DNA of 64,000 nucleotides from Colius striatus (Eukaryota; Chordata; Aves; Coliiformes; Coliidae). A program made the position numbers and the translations under genes. Shown here piece by piece: positions 1 to 12,310 of this stretch. The stretch lies in contig NC_084773.1 of the NCBI RefSeq assembly GCF_028858725.1, positions 1,912,350 through 1,976,349 on the forward strand, written 5' to 3'. The notes under the pieces are model-generated. The model made no database searches. It saw only the letters and a list, made by a program, of their open reading frames with translations, and had not been told where the DNA came from. The first letter of the stretch is position 1, and each line of letters starts with the position of its first letter.

Positions 1-842
1 ATCACACATAAAAGACTGCTTTGATTTGTAAGTGCCTGCAATGGTCAGTCCCATTCCAATTAACTGTCCATCAGAAAACAAAGCAATAATTAGGAAAACA
101 AATCTTTGTTTAGAGCTACACAGCCAAACCTTGATGGAAATGATTGGCCTTGCAGTGTGTTCTGAAGGCCAATAAAGTAGCAAATTCAAAAGGCAGAGAC
201 CACAAACAACTGCCTTGCTTATGGTGAAACCTCAGAGGTGCAGATTCAATGGTTCTTAAACCCATTAAATCTATAATCTGAGATACCAGCTATATTAAGA
301 ATTTTAAATGTGTGGTTTAGATATTATGTCTTTACTTATCTATAAGCACTCTGTAACAGGTTCTGCTGGTACACAGAATGGCAGTCTGTAAGGGAGCACA
401 GCCTCACACCTCCTGACTCTGGCTGCAGCCAACAAAGTGGCTCAGGCTTTTCTCTGGCAGTGCCAGGCTGCAGTTTACTGATACCTTTGACAGAATGATT
501 GAACTGTACAGGGATAGAAAGTATTCTTGATTACAAGATTCCAAAGCTCTCCAGTTTTGCTGTTATCTTCCCACTGCAAAGAAAAGCAAGAGCCCCAGGA
601 CTCCAAGAATTTCAGTCTGATGTAACTACATATGGTCAAAAAACTCTTTTCCCCCAAATTAAGTTGTTTCTATTTAATTTAAAAATGTGACAGCTCGTTT
701 TGCTCACAACCATGATGAAAATATATAATAGAACTGTATCTGGGGATATGACTTTAATAGAACCTTTCCATGAGACAAAACCTGCTCTACTTGCAGGCAA
801 TAAAATAAAATGATTCTTTTGTAACCTCTCTGAATACTCCAT

Positions 843-1198
843 AGGATCATGGAATTGTTTGGTTGGAAAAGCTCTTGAAGCTCATTGAGTCCAACCTCTC
901 CCCTCACCCTGCCAAGCTCAGCACTAACCCATGGCCCTCAGCACCTCAGCTTCATGGCTTTGCAATAGCTCCAGGGATGGGCACTCCCCCACCTCCCTGG
1001 GCAGCCTGGCATGGGGGCTGACAGGGAAAAAGTTCTTCCTCAGCTCCAATCTAAATCTCCCATGGTGCAATTTGAGGCTCTTTCTTCTTGTCCTGTCACT
1101 TGTTACTTGGGAGATGAGACTGACCCCCACCTTGCCACAACCTTCTGTCAGGGAGTTGCAGAGAGTGATCGTGTCTCCCCTCAGTCTCCTTTTCTCTG
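843..1198 (-). mobile_element. CR1 LINE, 5'-truncated copy, minus orientation
   Basis: The + strand begins with a degenerate CATAGAAT-type end and a GGTTGGAAAAG block, then CATTGAGTCCAACC, which is the reverse complement of a CR1 3' end. Read on the minus strand, 924-1130 encodes a decayed tail of the CR1 ORF2 reverse-transcriptase protein, with recognisable RFRLELRKNFF and LPREVGECPSLELL segments. It resembles the copy at 11843 more than those at 3167 and 33300, so it belongs to a different subfamily or age class from the latter pair. Confidence 0.92.
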
Positions 1199-3166
1199 AT
1201 AGATCCTCTCTTCATAGAGGTATCTTTTCAGAGGCCCTTTTCAAGTCTTTCCTAAAAACCAAACCAGTAGGTTAAACTGCCCAGTGCAATGCTTCAGCCA
1301 CTTATCTCCATCTCCACCAGCTGATAGGAACAGTCCCTGCCAAAACTTCTGTGTCTGGATTTGAAAGCTGTGCAGGTGCTTGCTCAGTGCAGGATATTGG
1401 ATGCTTGTTTCTGTAGCAGCACTTGTGTATAAAACAAGAATAGTAAAACATCTATTCAAAGCTGTGTATCAAGCAGTTACCTGAATTGGGATGAACTACA
1501 TTCTGTGTGTTTATGGTCATGTTAGCAGTCGAAACTAAGGAAAATCATATTAGCAAAATGTTATTTCAGTCCAGCTCTGTTGAGACCACATTGCATTATC
1601 CCCAAAACAAGGAATTTGGTATCCTTCATGGAAGGAATGAGTCTGTGCACCAGAGACACAGTGCCCATAACAACTAAGAGCACAGTGTTCCCAGTGCTGC
1701 TTCTTTAAAAGGAAGGAGGAGGACACCAGTAATAAACCATTACATGATGCAGAAGTAAAGAGACAGTACTTCGATTACTTTGAGGCTAGAACAGCAGAAC
1801 CTGAAGTTGTTACTTTCTTGACAGCCTTTTCTGAAATGTAACACCTTCTTCACTCCTCACTCACAGGGAAGCTCAGTGCCATCAAGTTGTGTTCAGTAGA
1901 GACTGAGGTCAAGGAGCCCTTGCTCAGCTCTCTCCAGCTGTTCAGAGATCTGGTTTGATTTCTTTCCATTTTTCCTGTTTTTCACTTGATCTTATTCATT
2001 CCTCTTTCCCTGACCCTTTATATGATTTGACTAGAGCCAAGCAGTTTTCTCCAGTTTTATTTTACTGTGTTCAGAGAGAAAATTGAACCAAATGTGAACA
2101 TTGTGTAAATAACAGAAAGTATTGTCTCCAGAGAGAAATGCAAACCGTGATCAAATTACCTGTTCTTGGGCTTCCATCAGAGTTCTGTTACCTTCCATCT
2201 GCCAGATTTACCTTCTTCTTTCAAAGCAAACTACTTATGATGAGCAGCAATTTGTTTCAAGTCACTGCAGCTTGAGGACAGTAGAGTTATTTGATTTGAT
2301 CTTAACTGATGAGGAAGATACTTCATTGGGAAGGATCCCATCACGGAGTTAGATGGAAATCTATAACTCAGTGTCAGCCTGCACTAAATCTGGGGTGTGG
2401 ATCTTGTCTCTAAATGCCTTTCTGCATTGCAAAGCAGAAGTTTATCTGAAGTACAAGTGCTGATTAGGGGAAGAGGAACAGGGTTATCATGACTGGTAGG
2501 TTTGTATCATCCTTTAGATCCCTAATGTTAATCCTACTTGCATTAGCCAGGCCATGCTTATACGACCAATTAACATCACCACCAAGAATTTTCTTTCTGT
2601 TACAGTCCTTTGGCATTTAATTGCAGGAATATGGGGATTTTTTTCCTTATGTCTGAAAGGAAAGACTGGCTAACCAATAAAATAAATGAGCACACTAAAT
2701 CATTCTGTGTGACCAAGGGTAAATACAGTTTCTGTATTAGTATCTGAGAATCCTGCTGAACTGGTGCAAAGCAAATCACTCCCTGATGTAACCAGATCTA
2801 TACTAACAGACAGCAGGAGTAATTGAAGAGCAACTTGCCTTAAAAAGGTTGCTAAATGATCTAATGACCCCTAAAACTGTACAAGCTGTTTTCTTTCTCC
2901 TAGGAAGTTGCTTAAATAGGAGATAAATGACAGCTATAGCATCATGACCATAAAGCCAATGTACTCAGATTTGGGGAACAGCATCTAATGGAAGTCCAAA
3001 TCCCAAATATACCCATGAGATTAGCCTGACTTTCTCTCTGCTTGGGACAAAGGAGCACAAAGATCCTGGAAAAAGCCTGGATGGGACTTTACTATATGCC
3101 TGTTTCATTGTTTGCCTTTCCAAACTCTTACATCAAGTTACTCTGTATAAACAGTAATCCAACTTG

Positions 3167-3512
3167 GAATCATAGAGTCATAGAATGGTAAGAGTTGGAA
3201 GGGACCTTTAGAGATCATCCAGTCCAACCCCCCTGCAGAAGCAGGGTCACCTAGATCAGGTCACACAGGAACATGTCCAGGCGGGTCTTGAAGACCTCCA
3301 AGGAAGGAGCCTCCACACCCTCCCTGGGCAGCCTGGGCCAGGGCTCCCTCACCTCACGGTGACATAGTTTTTTCTCATGTTTAAATGGAACTGTTTGTGT
3401 TGCAGCTTCATCCCATCACCCCTTGTCCTGTTGCTAGATACAACAGAAAAAAGGTGCTGCCCCAACCTCCTGACACCCACCATTGAGATATCTGTAAATA
3501 TTAATGAGATCC
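3167..3512 (-). mobile_element. CR1 LINE, 5'-truncated copy, minus orientation
   Basis: The left edge carries two CATAGA(A/G)T octamers followed by GAGTTGGAAGGGACC and AGAGATCATCCAGTCCAACC, the reverse complement of a canonical bird CR1 3' terminus. Homology continues through the GGGCAGCCTGGGCCAGGG block and a CCTCCTGACACCCACC block to about 3512. It closely matches the first 140 bases of the copy at 33300, which marks both as one subfamily. Confidence 0.95.
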
Positions 3513-3894
3513 ATGTTTATTTGTCAATGAGATCCATGGTTAATTTGTCAATAAACATGTAGTGTGACTGTGTAGATACTAATCGACCATCTTCTGTAGT
3601 CTCCATTAGCAATCAGTAAGTACTTTCTGCACAGTGTCTACCTCAGAAAGCCTCTCTGCATTCTGACATCCATCAATGACTGCAAACAAAAGCTGACTTG
3701 TCTTTTGCCAATTGCACTGTTCATCTGCCTACAAGTTCTTTTAAATCCTAGTTTCTAGTAAGCAAATGACTTTTCATATCAAATGCTTCTGGAGTTATTG
3801 TTGTGACTTAAAGGCAAATGAGTCAAGCAGCAGCAGAGATGCCCTCACTGGCTGAGAATCTATTGCTGGGACATGTATACATGGCAGAACAATG

Positions 3895-4140
3895 CCGTCC
3901 ACGGGCTGTGTAGAAAAAGCAAAAAGGCCGTTGTCAGAGCTGTGACGTGAGGAGGGTGTTTGAAACGCGGAGGGTACGGAGCTGCGGCAGCGCGGCGGGT
4001 CGCGATCGCTGAGCCCCAGCGACACCGCGCGGCACCCGGCGGCACCCGGCGGCACCCGGCGGCACGGCACGGCACGGCACGGCACGGCACGGCCGGCAGC
4101 GGCACGGGGCTGCCTTCACACCCTCCCGAGTCCGTTACGG
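3895..4140. promoter_or_regulatory. Small intronic CpG-dense patch with a CRE-like site
   Basis: In otherwise CpG-poor intron sequence, this stretch of about 250 bases is dense in CpG and includes a TCGCGATCGC-type core near 4000. A CRE-like TGACGTGA lies at 3943-3950 and a GC-rich minisatellite occupies 4031-4093. It could be an internal promoter, an unmethylated enhancer or just a GC-rich repeat expansion. There is no direct evidence of transcription. Confidence 0.35.
4031..4093. repeat. GC-rich tandem repeat (10-mer then 5-mer)
   Basis: Three perfect copies of the 10-mer GGCACCCGGC (4031-4060) run directly into six perfect copies of the 5-mer GGCAC (4061-4090). The 5-mer is the first half of the 10-mer, so the array probably arose by slippage in two steps. 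Open frames across it are repeat artefacts. Confidence 0.95.
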
Positions 4141-5273
4141 TGTCTTTATGTCGTTTGTTTCCATTCCTCTCATATGGAATATCTTCTAACGTGTACGTGT
4201 ATACAAGTGTTTATGTACACGCGGTGCTCAGCTGCGTGTGCGTGGAAGAGGAGATGCTTGTTTTATTCAAAGGGGGCTTTAACCTTTTAGATACTTCATG
4301 TTTGTGAAAATACCCCAAACACAGCTGTTACGCTTTCAGATCCGATTATAAATGTATGGAATTAAGAAAGGCAGGAGAAAACAAGCATGTGTGGAGCCTG
4401 AGCTCACCACATCCTCCTCAAACGCCACATTTAGACACACTTAGCTCCAGCTAAACAGTCAAGTTCATCTGGCACAAGTACAAAATGATAGCATGTCTTT
4501 TACTACACTGAGGGCTTTTTGTCTCTCTCTGAATAAGACACCTATTCAGGGCAGATACTCTGTTCTTCCTAGAGGTGACAGAGATCACAAGAGGGGCAGA
4601 GACTGAGACCTTAACTGCTGGATGAAGAGTGTCCGTGTATTTAAAGCAATCACAAAGCTTGATTTGTTTTCACCATTTGCATTTGATCTCCAGGCATTTT
4701 AATGGATGAAAAACAAAGTTCATGCAGAAAAATAAATCCAGATATTTTTAATATTGACAGTACTTAAAAACCAGTGAGATACAGCATACAAATGCTGGGC
4801 AGAGTTCTTACTAACCCTGCTTTAAATGCTTATTGAGACCCTACACCAGTAGATGGAGTAATTACTAAGGGAGTTATGTGTGTATTGCTCACTTCTGTTG
4901 CTTAGGTACTCTCACTCGTGAAGATAAGTCACAGGTAAACAGTTTGCTGGATATTTGATAGTGACAAATGTCCAAATAAAGGCTTTTGGTTGTTAACTGT
5001 GAATATATCCATTAAATGAGGAGGATTAAGTCAAAACACCTAAAAGTATTCATCTTTTTTTGCTTGCTTTGAAATAACATGCCAAGAACTAAACAAGTAT
5101 GCCTTGACAATTCCCTTTTTGAAAGGATCTGATGCCATTCAGACTGTAAGTGAGAAAATGAGGCATATATTAATTTTTATATATATTTATGTTATATCTT
5201 TCCATATATTATATATTAATATATTTTGGATTATTTGACCAGAGTTTCTACTGACATCAGCAGAAATTGATCC

Positions 5274-5311
5274 AAATGAAATGAAATGAAATGAAATGAA
5301 ATGAAATGAAA
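5274..5311. repeat. AAATG pentanucleotide microsatellite
   Basis: Seven perfect tandem copies of AAATG (5274-5308) followed by AAA, inside a SYN2 intron. The perfect copies suggest it is length-variable between individuals. Confidence 0.95.
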
Positions 5312-7776
5312 GCTTTCAGGATGGGGCCTGATGTATTTTTTATAGCTGAATACTCTGCATTGAAGGCTTGTCAGCAGCCTACCTGGTGATATAGCAGGAA
5401 TTTTCTATACCAGCTATATTCTTCTGCCTGGAAGAATACATCTGTCCTGCAGACAAGCTGAGCAAAGAAGACAAAGAGTTGCTCACGAGAGAACTCGTTA
5501 GGAGAGGAGCCCAAAAGGAAAAAGCCCCACAGGCAACCTGACAGAGTTAGGCTTCAGGACCAGGATGACTTCATTCATCTGTAGGATACAGTGCTTTAGC
5601 TTTACTGCTAATAATGTTGTATTAGAGAAGGCAACAAAATGTTCCCTACAACTGAAAAAACAGACAAGTATTGCTAGTTCATAGATATTTTTCCTCATTT
5701 ATTTTAAACATAACAGCAATCCTGGTCTCTTTTTGCCTTCATCCAGACAAAATTAGGCTTTTGTGAACTTTTTATTATCTCCTGCCAGATGACCCTCTGA
5801 TCATCTCACAATCTGCCAGTTGTATTGGCAGAGGCAGACAGTGCCTTTGAGAATTCCACAGCTCCATGGTGACTGCCCTCAAAAGCAAAGCAAACATCCC
5901 ATTTGTAGGCAATCGTGAGCCCACCACTATAGAACAACCTATGTGTTCTTAGTAGATTTCTGTGAGAAAAAGCTTTTTTTTATCCCACAGGCATTTTGGG
6001 GAAGACTTTAAAAAAATGTCCTCATTCTAGTGCAGAGCAAAAGCCACCCCTTTGCAAAATTAAACCAAGGAGAAGAGTAATCCCATCATTAGAGAACAGG
6101 CAATAGCCGCCACACACCCAAATAGAAATGGAAGGTCTAAGTCAGATCTCTCTGTTTTGTCTCAGTGCTACAATTACTATCATATAACATCCTTTGATTT
6201 TTTTTATCTAATTTTTCTTCTATTTTTACTCTCTGATTTTGTTTGTTCAAGCTGAACCTAATAGAAATGTCTTATTTTTGGAGGCTTTTCCTTGGTCTCC
6301 TTTCCTTTTCCCTGCTGTGGTGGGTGTTTCCCCTTTACTTTTTTGTTATCATTCACTGTCTCTACTTGACTTTTTTGTTTGATTTCTCTGACCTTTGAAT
6401 CATAACCTGTTAAGCAAAGCTGTTTGGCTTTAATCCATGTTTAACTTGCAAGGATTCTGTCCCTCTCCCCATTGCCACAGTTTATTTTGAATAAGGACCA
6501 TATGCTAAATACAAATTAACATTTTAAACCAAGGATAAGCACCAAGAGGAATCATGGAAAAATGCAAAACAGAGCAGCTCATTTTCAGATATTCTTCATT
6601 TGTCCATTCAAGAAAAGAAGTCATTTCCCTTCAGCCCCTGATCTTGTGGTGGCCCAGCGCTCAGGCTGGCTTGCTGCCAATACAGCAAGCTGTCTTCAGC
6701 TGCCTATATATCATTCTCCAGTATCTGTTCACTCCTTGGAGAGTCCCAGGAAACTTGTCAGAGTTCAGAGCAGCCACTGATGCCTCCTCAGTGTGGCCAC
6801 ATCCTTGTGCTGCACCAGAAGCAAGAAGAGAAGCATGTGCACCCATTGCTGGAGAGGTCAACGCCGTTGCTTGGGGCAGAGCTCAGTGTGTTGTCTCTTT
6901 TGCACACCTCCTCACACTCCATCATCCTGTGACACTGATAAATAATACTAAGATAAACTGTAAGTTTTAAGTCTAGACTTGTGTTAGCACCACCATCTTT
7001 TCTCCACACTCTTGTTTCAAAGCATAAACTTCAGCTCTGAGTGAATCCAGTAGCGATGGATCTTTGCTGCTCCAGGTGGAGTTCTGCACATCTTAATCTC
7101 TTCCTGTTCACACAACAACCACTTGCAGTCCCACACTTTTTTTATAAGACCTGCTTGTTTTTGTAAGACTGGAGGAGCAGACAGAGTGTAGCATCAGGCA
7201 GGTCGCAGTCCCTGTGTTCAAGGTCAAAGCTTTCCTTACATCTTCAAACAGCACAGGGTTTTGACACTACAGGCCCCACAGGCTACCTTATCCTCTGTGT
7301 ATGTGCACTGGGGAAGGCATAAGGAGGTTTGACTTTCCAGCAACTGGACAATCTTTCAGATATGCTGGACCACTTTCACTTGCCCATCCATCCACCTTTC
7401 AGCTGTCTGCGGTACAAACACACAAAGTCCATTTCAGCCTCAGCAGCTGCAGCATGCAGGGGGAGCTCTCTCCCATCACATAGCCCACATTCCTTCCTTG
7501 TCTGTGGGGAGCAATTCTTTCACTGGAAAGAGCTGCCCGAAAGCTGCTGTGCAACTGCACACTGCCTGTTCAAAAAGAGAAGTTGAAATCTGGCTTCTTC
7601 AAGCAAGAGCTGCAATAAACTAGGACAGCATCCTTGTCCATCTCTTGATTGGCTCTGGAAGGGGATCATCCAGCTTTCACAAGCAGTGGGATTTCTCAAG
7701 ACATTCTTTCTCCCTGATAAGTCAACATCCTCTAGAAACCTCATCTCTTTGGGGGATGGGATTGTTTTTGTCGTGA

Positions 7777-7830
7777 AGAATCATAGACAACAGGGCTGGA
7801 ATAGACAAGAGGAGGTCACCTGTTTCTATA
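7777..7830 (-). mobile_element. Possible degenerate CR1 3' end
   Basis: The + strand reads GAATCATAGACAACAGGGCT followed by a GGAATAGACA...GAGGTCACC block. This resembles the reverse complement of an old CR1 terminus (octamer, GGCTGGAAGAGACC, GGTCA). Only about 50 bases are alignable by eye, so this is tentative. Confidence 0.35.
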
Positions 7831-9161
7831 TACCAGGGAAAAACCAGAGTGTACCTTTTAGCAGTGAGTCCATACTGGGGGGTGCTCACTTGCAAGACTG
7901 TAAAAATCTTCAAGAAGGAAAGTATTCTGTAGGAGGTAGTTAGTTATCTAGCAATGGGAAACAGCCTGTGAATTCTTAGATTACTTTCTGATTTATTTAT
8001 TTTTTAACAAGGCTTTTTTCAGTGCTTTTGTAAATATTATTCCAAGTAAAACTTATGCTGTATAGCTTGTTTCCTGCTCTGAGCAGTCATTTCCCTTCCC
8101 ATTCAGAGGAAGAGCTTAACAGGTTCTGCACGGGTAAGTTGGAAAGTTGGCTGAGCAACAGCAAAAGCTGCTTTAAATTTGTCAATTCTTGGTCTTCAAC
8201 ATGAAGAAACTCAAGGCTGGCAGAAATTTTGATGAAAATATCTTTTCCATACAGATTTCCTCAGTGGAGAAGGGCAACAGTGAACACTGGCACTCTGTAA
8301 AAAGCAGGAGCTTTTCTCCTCTAGCTGCTCCCTTTGCACTAGATAAAGCAAAGGTGGCTTCTTTTTAAGGTGTGCCTTCCCACATCTCCCCATGATGACT
8401 GTAGCTAGGTCTGCTCCACTGCCTTTCTCAGTCCCAGGGAACATGTCATACAGTAAACACCGAAAGCATCGTGGTCCTGTGGGGTGCCTCTGGCCACACA
8501 GGAGGCAAATAACACCACCTGTGCTGGATTCACCCCAAATGGGTGCAGGCTGGACCAGCAAGGGGAGGCATTCCTGCCACACTCCCTGCACATTAAGTGT
8601 ATAAAGCAGTAAGCAACAAGGGGCTACGGAGTTTCTTACTTTTGGACACTCCACATTGGAAAGCCACTTCAAGATCTCACTGCTTTGCTAAATAACACAG
8701 CATGTGCTTCTTGTCAGCCTAGTTTTGTTGAGTTTATAACCATTCCTTCTCACCTCCTCTTGTCCTTTAGCTTCTTTTCTACCTAGTTCTTTACCAGTAC
8801 AGTGTGTTCATAAAAAGCAACTGTACTGCATTCAAGCCTTCATTTTGCTGAATTAAGCAAGACCTATGCTTCCAAATGCTGTGAGTTTAGACCCTTCCAT
8901 CTGCCTGGCCAGTTTAACTGCATTTTTCTGTGCCAGACCAGCTTATATTCATCTTTCTTGAGCAGGGCTGATGTAAGTGATACACAGCATCATGTCTAAC
9001 ACCTACTGGAAACACTGCACTCAACATGTGACAAGATGTTGAGTTTTTTCTTTGCACAAATCTTTGCCATTAGATTTCACTTAGTGAGCTCCCCATTTCG
9101 GACATGTGCATGTTATTAGTCCATAAATACATTCTTTTGGACATTGCATTGAAGTTTCTCA

Positions 9162-9179
9162 TTTATTTATTTATTTATT
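9162..9179. repeat. ATTT tetranucleotide tract
   Basis: A short run of about four and a half ATTT units in intron sequence. No other structure is apparent. Confidence 0.8.
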
Positions 9180-11842
9180 GGCTCCACTCATCAATTTCAT
9201 TCTTTCTTTAGGACAGTTTGGTCCTGTGGTCTTGCAGCTCTGTCTCATCTACAGATTTCAGTAGCACACACCTGCTTTTTTGGTGACAACTTCAGTCATG
9301 AAAATTCTACTTAAGTTCTGAAACCCAGTTATATCCTTCCTATTATTTTTTCTTCAATAACTGCCTGATGCCTCAGCAGCCACTTCCTTACCCACAGTGT
9401 AATTCCTGTAGTATTAGTGCTTAACTTTCTCCAGCATAACCTGTACATTTCCATTTAGAGATATCTGGTATGAGAGGTTGTACTTTGTGAGGCAGCTGGG
9501 TTTGATTTCCAAGCTGAAAAATATCTGGCCTGACCAATATAAGCCCAGAAAGGTCTTTGATTTTTACCTCCATCTCATTTTAAGCTTTTATCCCACCTGC
9601 CATTTTGCCCTTGCTCCTGTATTTAATAAATCTACTTCATTCATTCACTATTGACACTCTACTCAGATTAGCTAAATTACCTCTCTCCTTAGCAATCACA
9701 TTTTTACTCAGTTCTCCTGTTACTCAATTGTTTTACTATTTATCCTTCATCCTTCATGAGATCTAAATCAGCTTGTATTTTGGCAATTCTTAGCTGATCC
9801 CTCTACTTCTTGACCTGAAAAACGTGGCTTTCCCTTCAAGTATTGAAATACCTATAAAAAGCTTCTATCATTGTATTACAAAGAAAACCAAACTCAACCC
9901 AAAAACAACGATACGTGCTCCAACTACAGTTCATAAAATCTTCAAACTCAGCCAAATCAAAATCAATTTTTGCTGGGACTCAGTTTAGCATCTCTTTTGC
10001 CCAAGGGCTATTTCCCTGCCAAGTTGCTGCCTTTGCTCCCTCCCGCCCATTTCAACATTCTTCAGACTGCTCAAAATTCAAACATATATATGAATCCAGT
10101 CTGCATTTATAGAAAGATAAGGTAGAAACAGGGAAGTAATACCACTGGTGACATTCTAATACAACATCCTTTGAAAAACAACAGTTCTTTTTCCAGTTTG
10201 ATCCCTAAAATTCCAAGGGGACTGTTTCAGGTAAGTGTGGAAAAGAAGGAAGTGCTGCAGAGACATCCATCAATCTCCTAGGCAAGCAGTGAGTTTTCTG
10301 CTCTGGTTATGATTCCCTTAGCCAATATTCTTAAAGACTGTTATGCAAGAGTGGAGAAATCATGATGGTATACTCGTAGCATTCATGTGGCTTTGAGGAT
10401 TCCATGAGTAAAGTTGTCCTTTTGGGGGGAATAGTTATATAAGCAGTAAGTCCCCTTTGGACAGGAGAGAGTCTGTAAGCGGTTGTGCACGATGTTGCTA
10501 TCAACATCAGCAATTGCTTCTCTTTGGGGAATTTGGATGGGATACCAAAGTTGTGCTCCATAAAATGAAAACCAAAAGGGCTCCTTATGACAGCAATTAT
10601 CACACCTCACTGAGGTAATCTTGAACACTGTCGTTTCTGGCTCCTGTGCTACCCATTTTGCTCCCTAGCCCTGAAGAAGAACCTGTTGGGGGTCATTCTC
10701 CATGACAGATCCTGCATTCTAATCCTTGATTCCTGCAATGTTTGAACTCAGTGATAGGCAAGTTTGTGGCTCAGCATTGCAGTATAAGAAAATGTGTTTG
10801 CACTAAAGGAAAGCAGCAGGAGGGTGAGCTGCCAGGCTGGGAAACAAAGACAACAAGGAAAAAAAGAAGGGAGTGAATACATCTGCAGGACAGGTCTAGT
10901 CCAGCATCTCTGTGCAGGGAGACTGAGTTGCATATAAGGGGTTAGAAGCCTCACAATTAAATTGGCACAGCACCTTGGAGAGGTGAGAAGGAGCAGTCTG
11001 TAGTTAATTTGCCAGCAACTGGTGCTTTAGGAGGAGCCTGGATTTTATTAGAGGCCTTGGCTCAGGACAGCAAAAGGACTGGTTCAAAGCCTGTCTTTAT
11101 TATCAAGCATCAAGGTTTCTGACTGTCTGAAAGCAAGCCTCTTGAAGAGGCCTGCATTACTACAGACCATTGAAAGCCCATGAGTAAGATTTCTCAGTTT
11201 AGGAATGTAGTGCTAATTAGTCTTTTTGGGTCAGCCTGGGTGGGTTGGCTAATTAGCAAAAGTAATATAGCATGTGATTGGCCTGGAGTGTGGGTGAGGT
11301 TCCTGGAAGCACCAGGTGATATCTGGTGAAAAAAAAAAGGATGTGTGGGTGGTAAAATCAGGACAGCTGCAGTCAGTGACTAGAGAGGGGGAAATATATC
11401 TTCAATAGAAAATGCACAAAGGCTCTACACTTTCAGAACAGTTGAGGTAAAGATTAGCAAGCTCCTGTAAAGTTTATAGGGGGGAAAAAAAGAAGCTTAA
11501 TTTAGGGTAAAATAATTTCTTTGTAAGATGGAGAGATATGCAGATTGCATAAGTGCTGATGTTGTCATGTCAAGTCAGTTGAGTGCCTGATAAAACCCAA
11601 GACCATTTCAGTGCAAGAGCTAATGGCAGATTTGCTACAGCCCCAAGGCACAGAGAAGACAGGGGCCCTGCAGATGTTGTTTTACCATTCAGGTTGGTGT
11701 GGATTTAAACTATCAGCCTGTGTTTTCAGCTTCTAAATAAAAGATGAGACCATCTTTGACTTTTGTTTTAGTAGAAAAACAGCAACACTAGAATCCTCTG
11801 CAGTCATCCTCTGCCACTGCAGAGAACTGTGCAGATTTGTTT

Positions 11843-12310
11843 AGAATCATAGAATCGTTCCAGTTGGAAAAGCCCTTTAAGCTCATTGAGTCCCAGCCCT
11901 CCCCTCACCCTGCCAAGCCCAGCAGTACCCCATGGCCCTCAGCACCTCAGCTCCATGGCTTTGCAATAGCTCCAGGGCTGGGGACTCCCCCACCTCCCTG
12001 GGCAGCCTGGGACAGGGGCTCACAACCCTCTCAGGGAAGAAGTTCTGCCTCAGCTCCAACCTAAACCTCTCCTGGGGCAACTTGAGGCCATTTCCAATCA
12101 CTGTGCTTGGGAAAAGAGACTGACCCCCCACCTCAATACGACCTCCTGTCAGGTAGTTGCAGAGAGTGCTCCTGTCTGCTCACAGCCACCTCTTCTCCAG
12201 TCTGAACAGCCCCATTCCCTCAGCTGCTCCCCATCACACTTGTGCTCCAGCCCCTTCCCCAGCTCTGATGCCGCTCTCTGGACACGCTCTAGTTTATGGC
12301 CCGTTGTGAG
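11843..12310 (-). mobile_element. CR1 LINE, longer 5'-truncated copy, minus orientation
   Basis: The left edge GAATCATAGAATCGTTCCAG and the following GTTGGAAAAGCCC block are the reverse complement of a CR1 3' end. On the minus strand, 11883-12131 encodes an ORF2 C-terminal remnant with RFRLELRQNFFPERVV and LPREVGESPALELL. Homology extends to a CTCTGGACACGCTCTAG block near 12293. The subfamily is the same as the copy at 843, and this copy is better preserved. It sits about 1.9 kb upstream of the SYN2 acceptor at 14218. Confidence 0.94.

Noticed and set aside
6554..6970. 138-codon plus-strand frame in the SYN2 intron
   Set aside because: There is no recognisable family, and the length is within chance for this amount of sequence.
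8211..8672. 153-codon minus-strand frame
   Set aside because: It lies in the SYN2 intron. No domain, no codon pattern distinct from the flanks and no resemblance to TIMP4, the gene known to be nested in another SYN2 intron.
10331..10628. Two overlapping minus-strand frames, including a Cys-containing stretch
   Set aside because: I considered a TIMP4 exon because TIMP genes nest antisense in synapsin introns. The cysteine spacing and residues do not match a TIMP N- or C-terminal domain.
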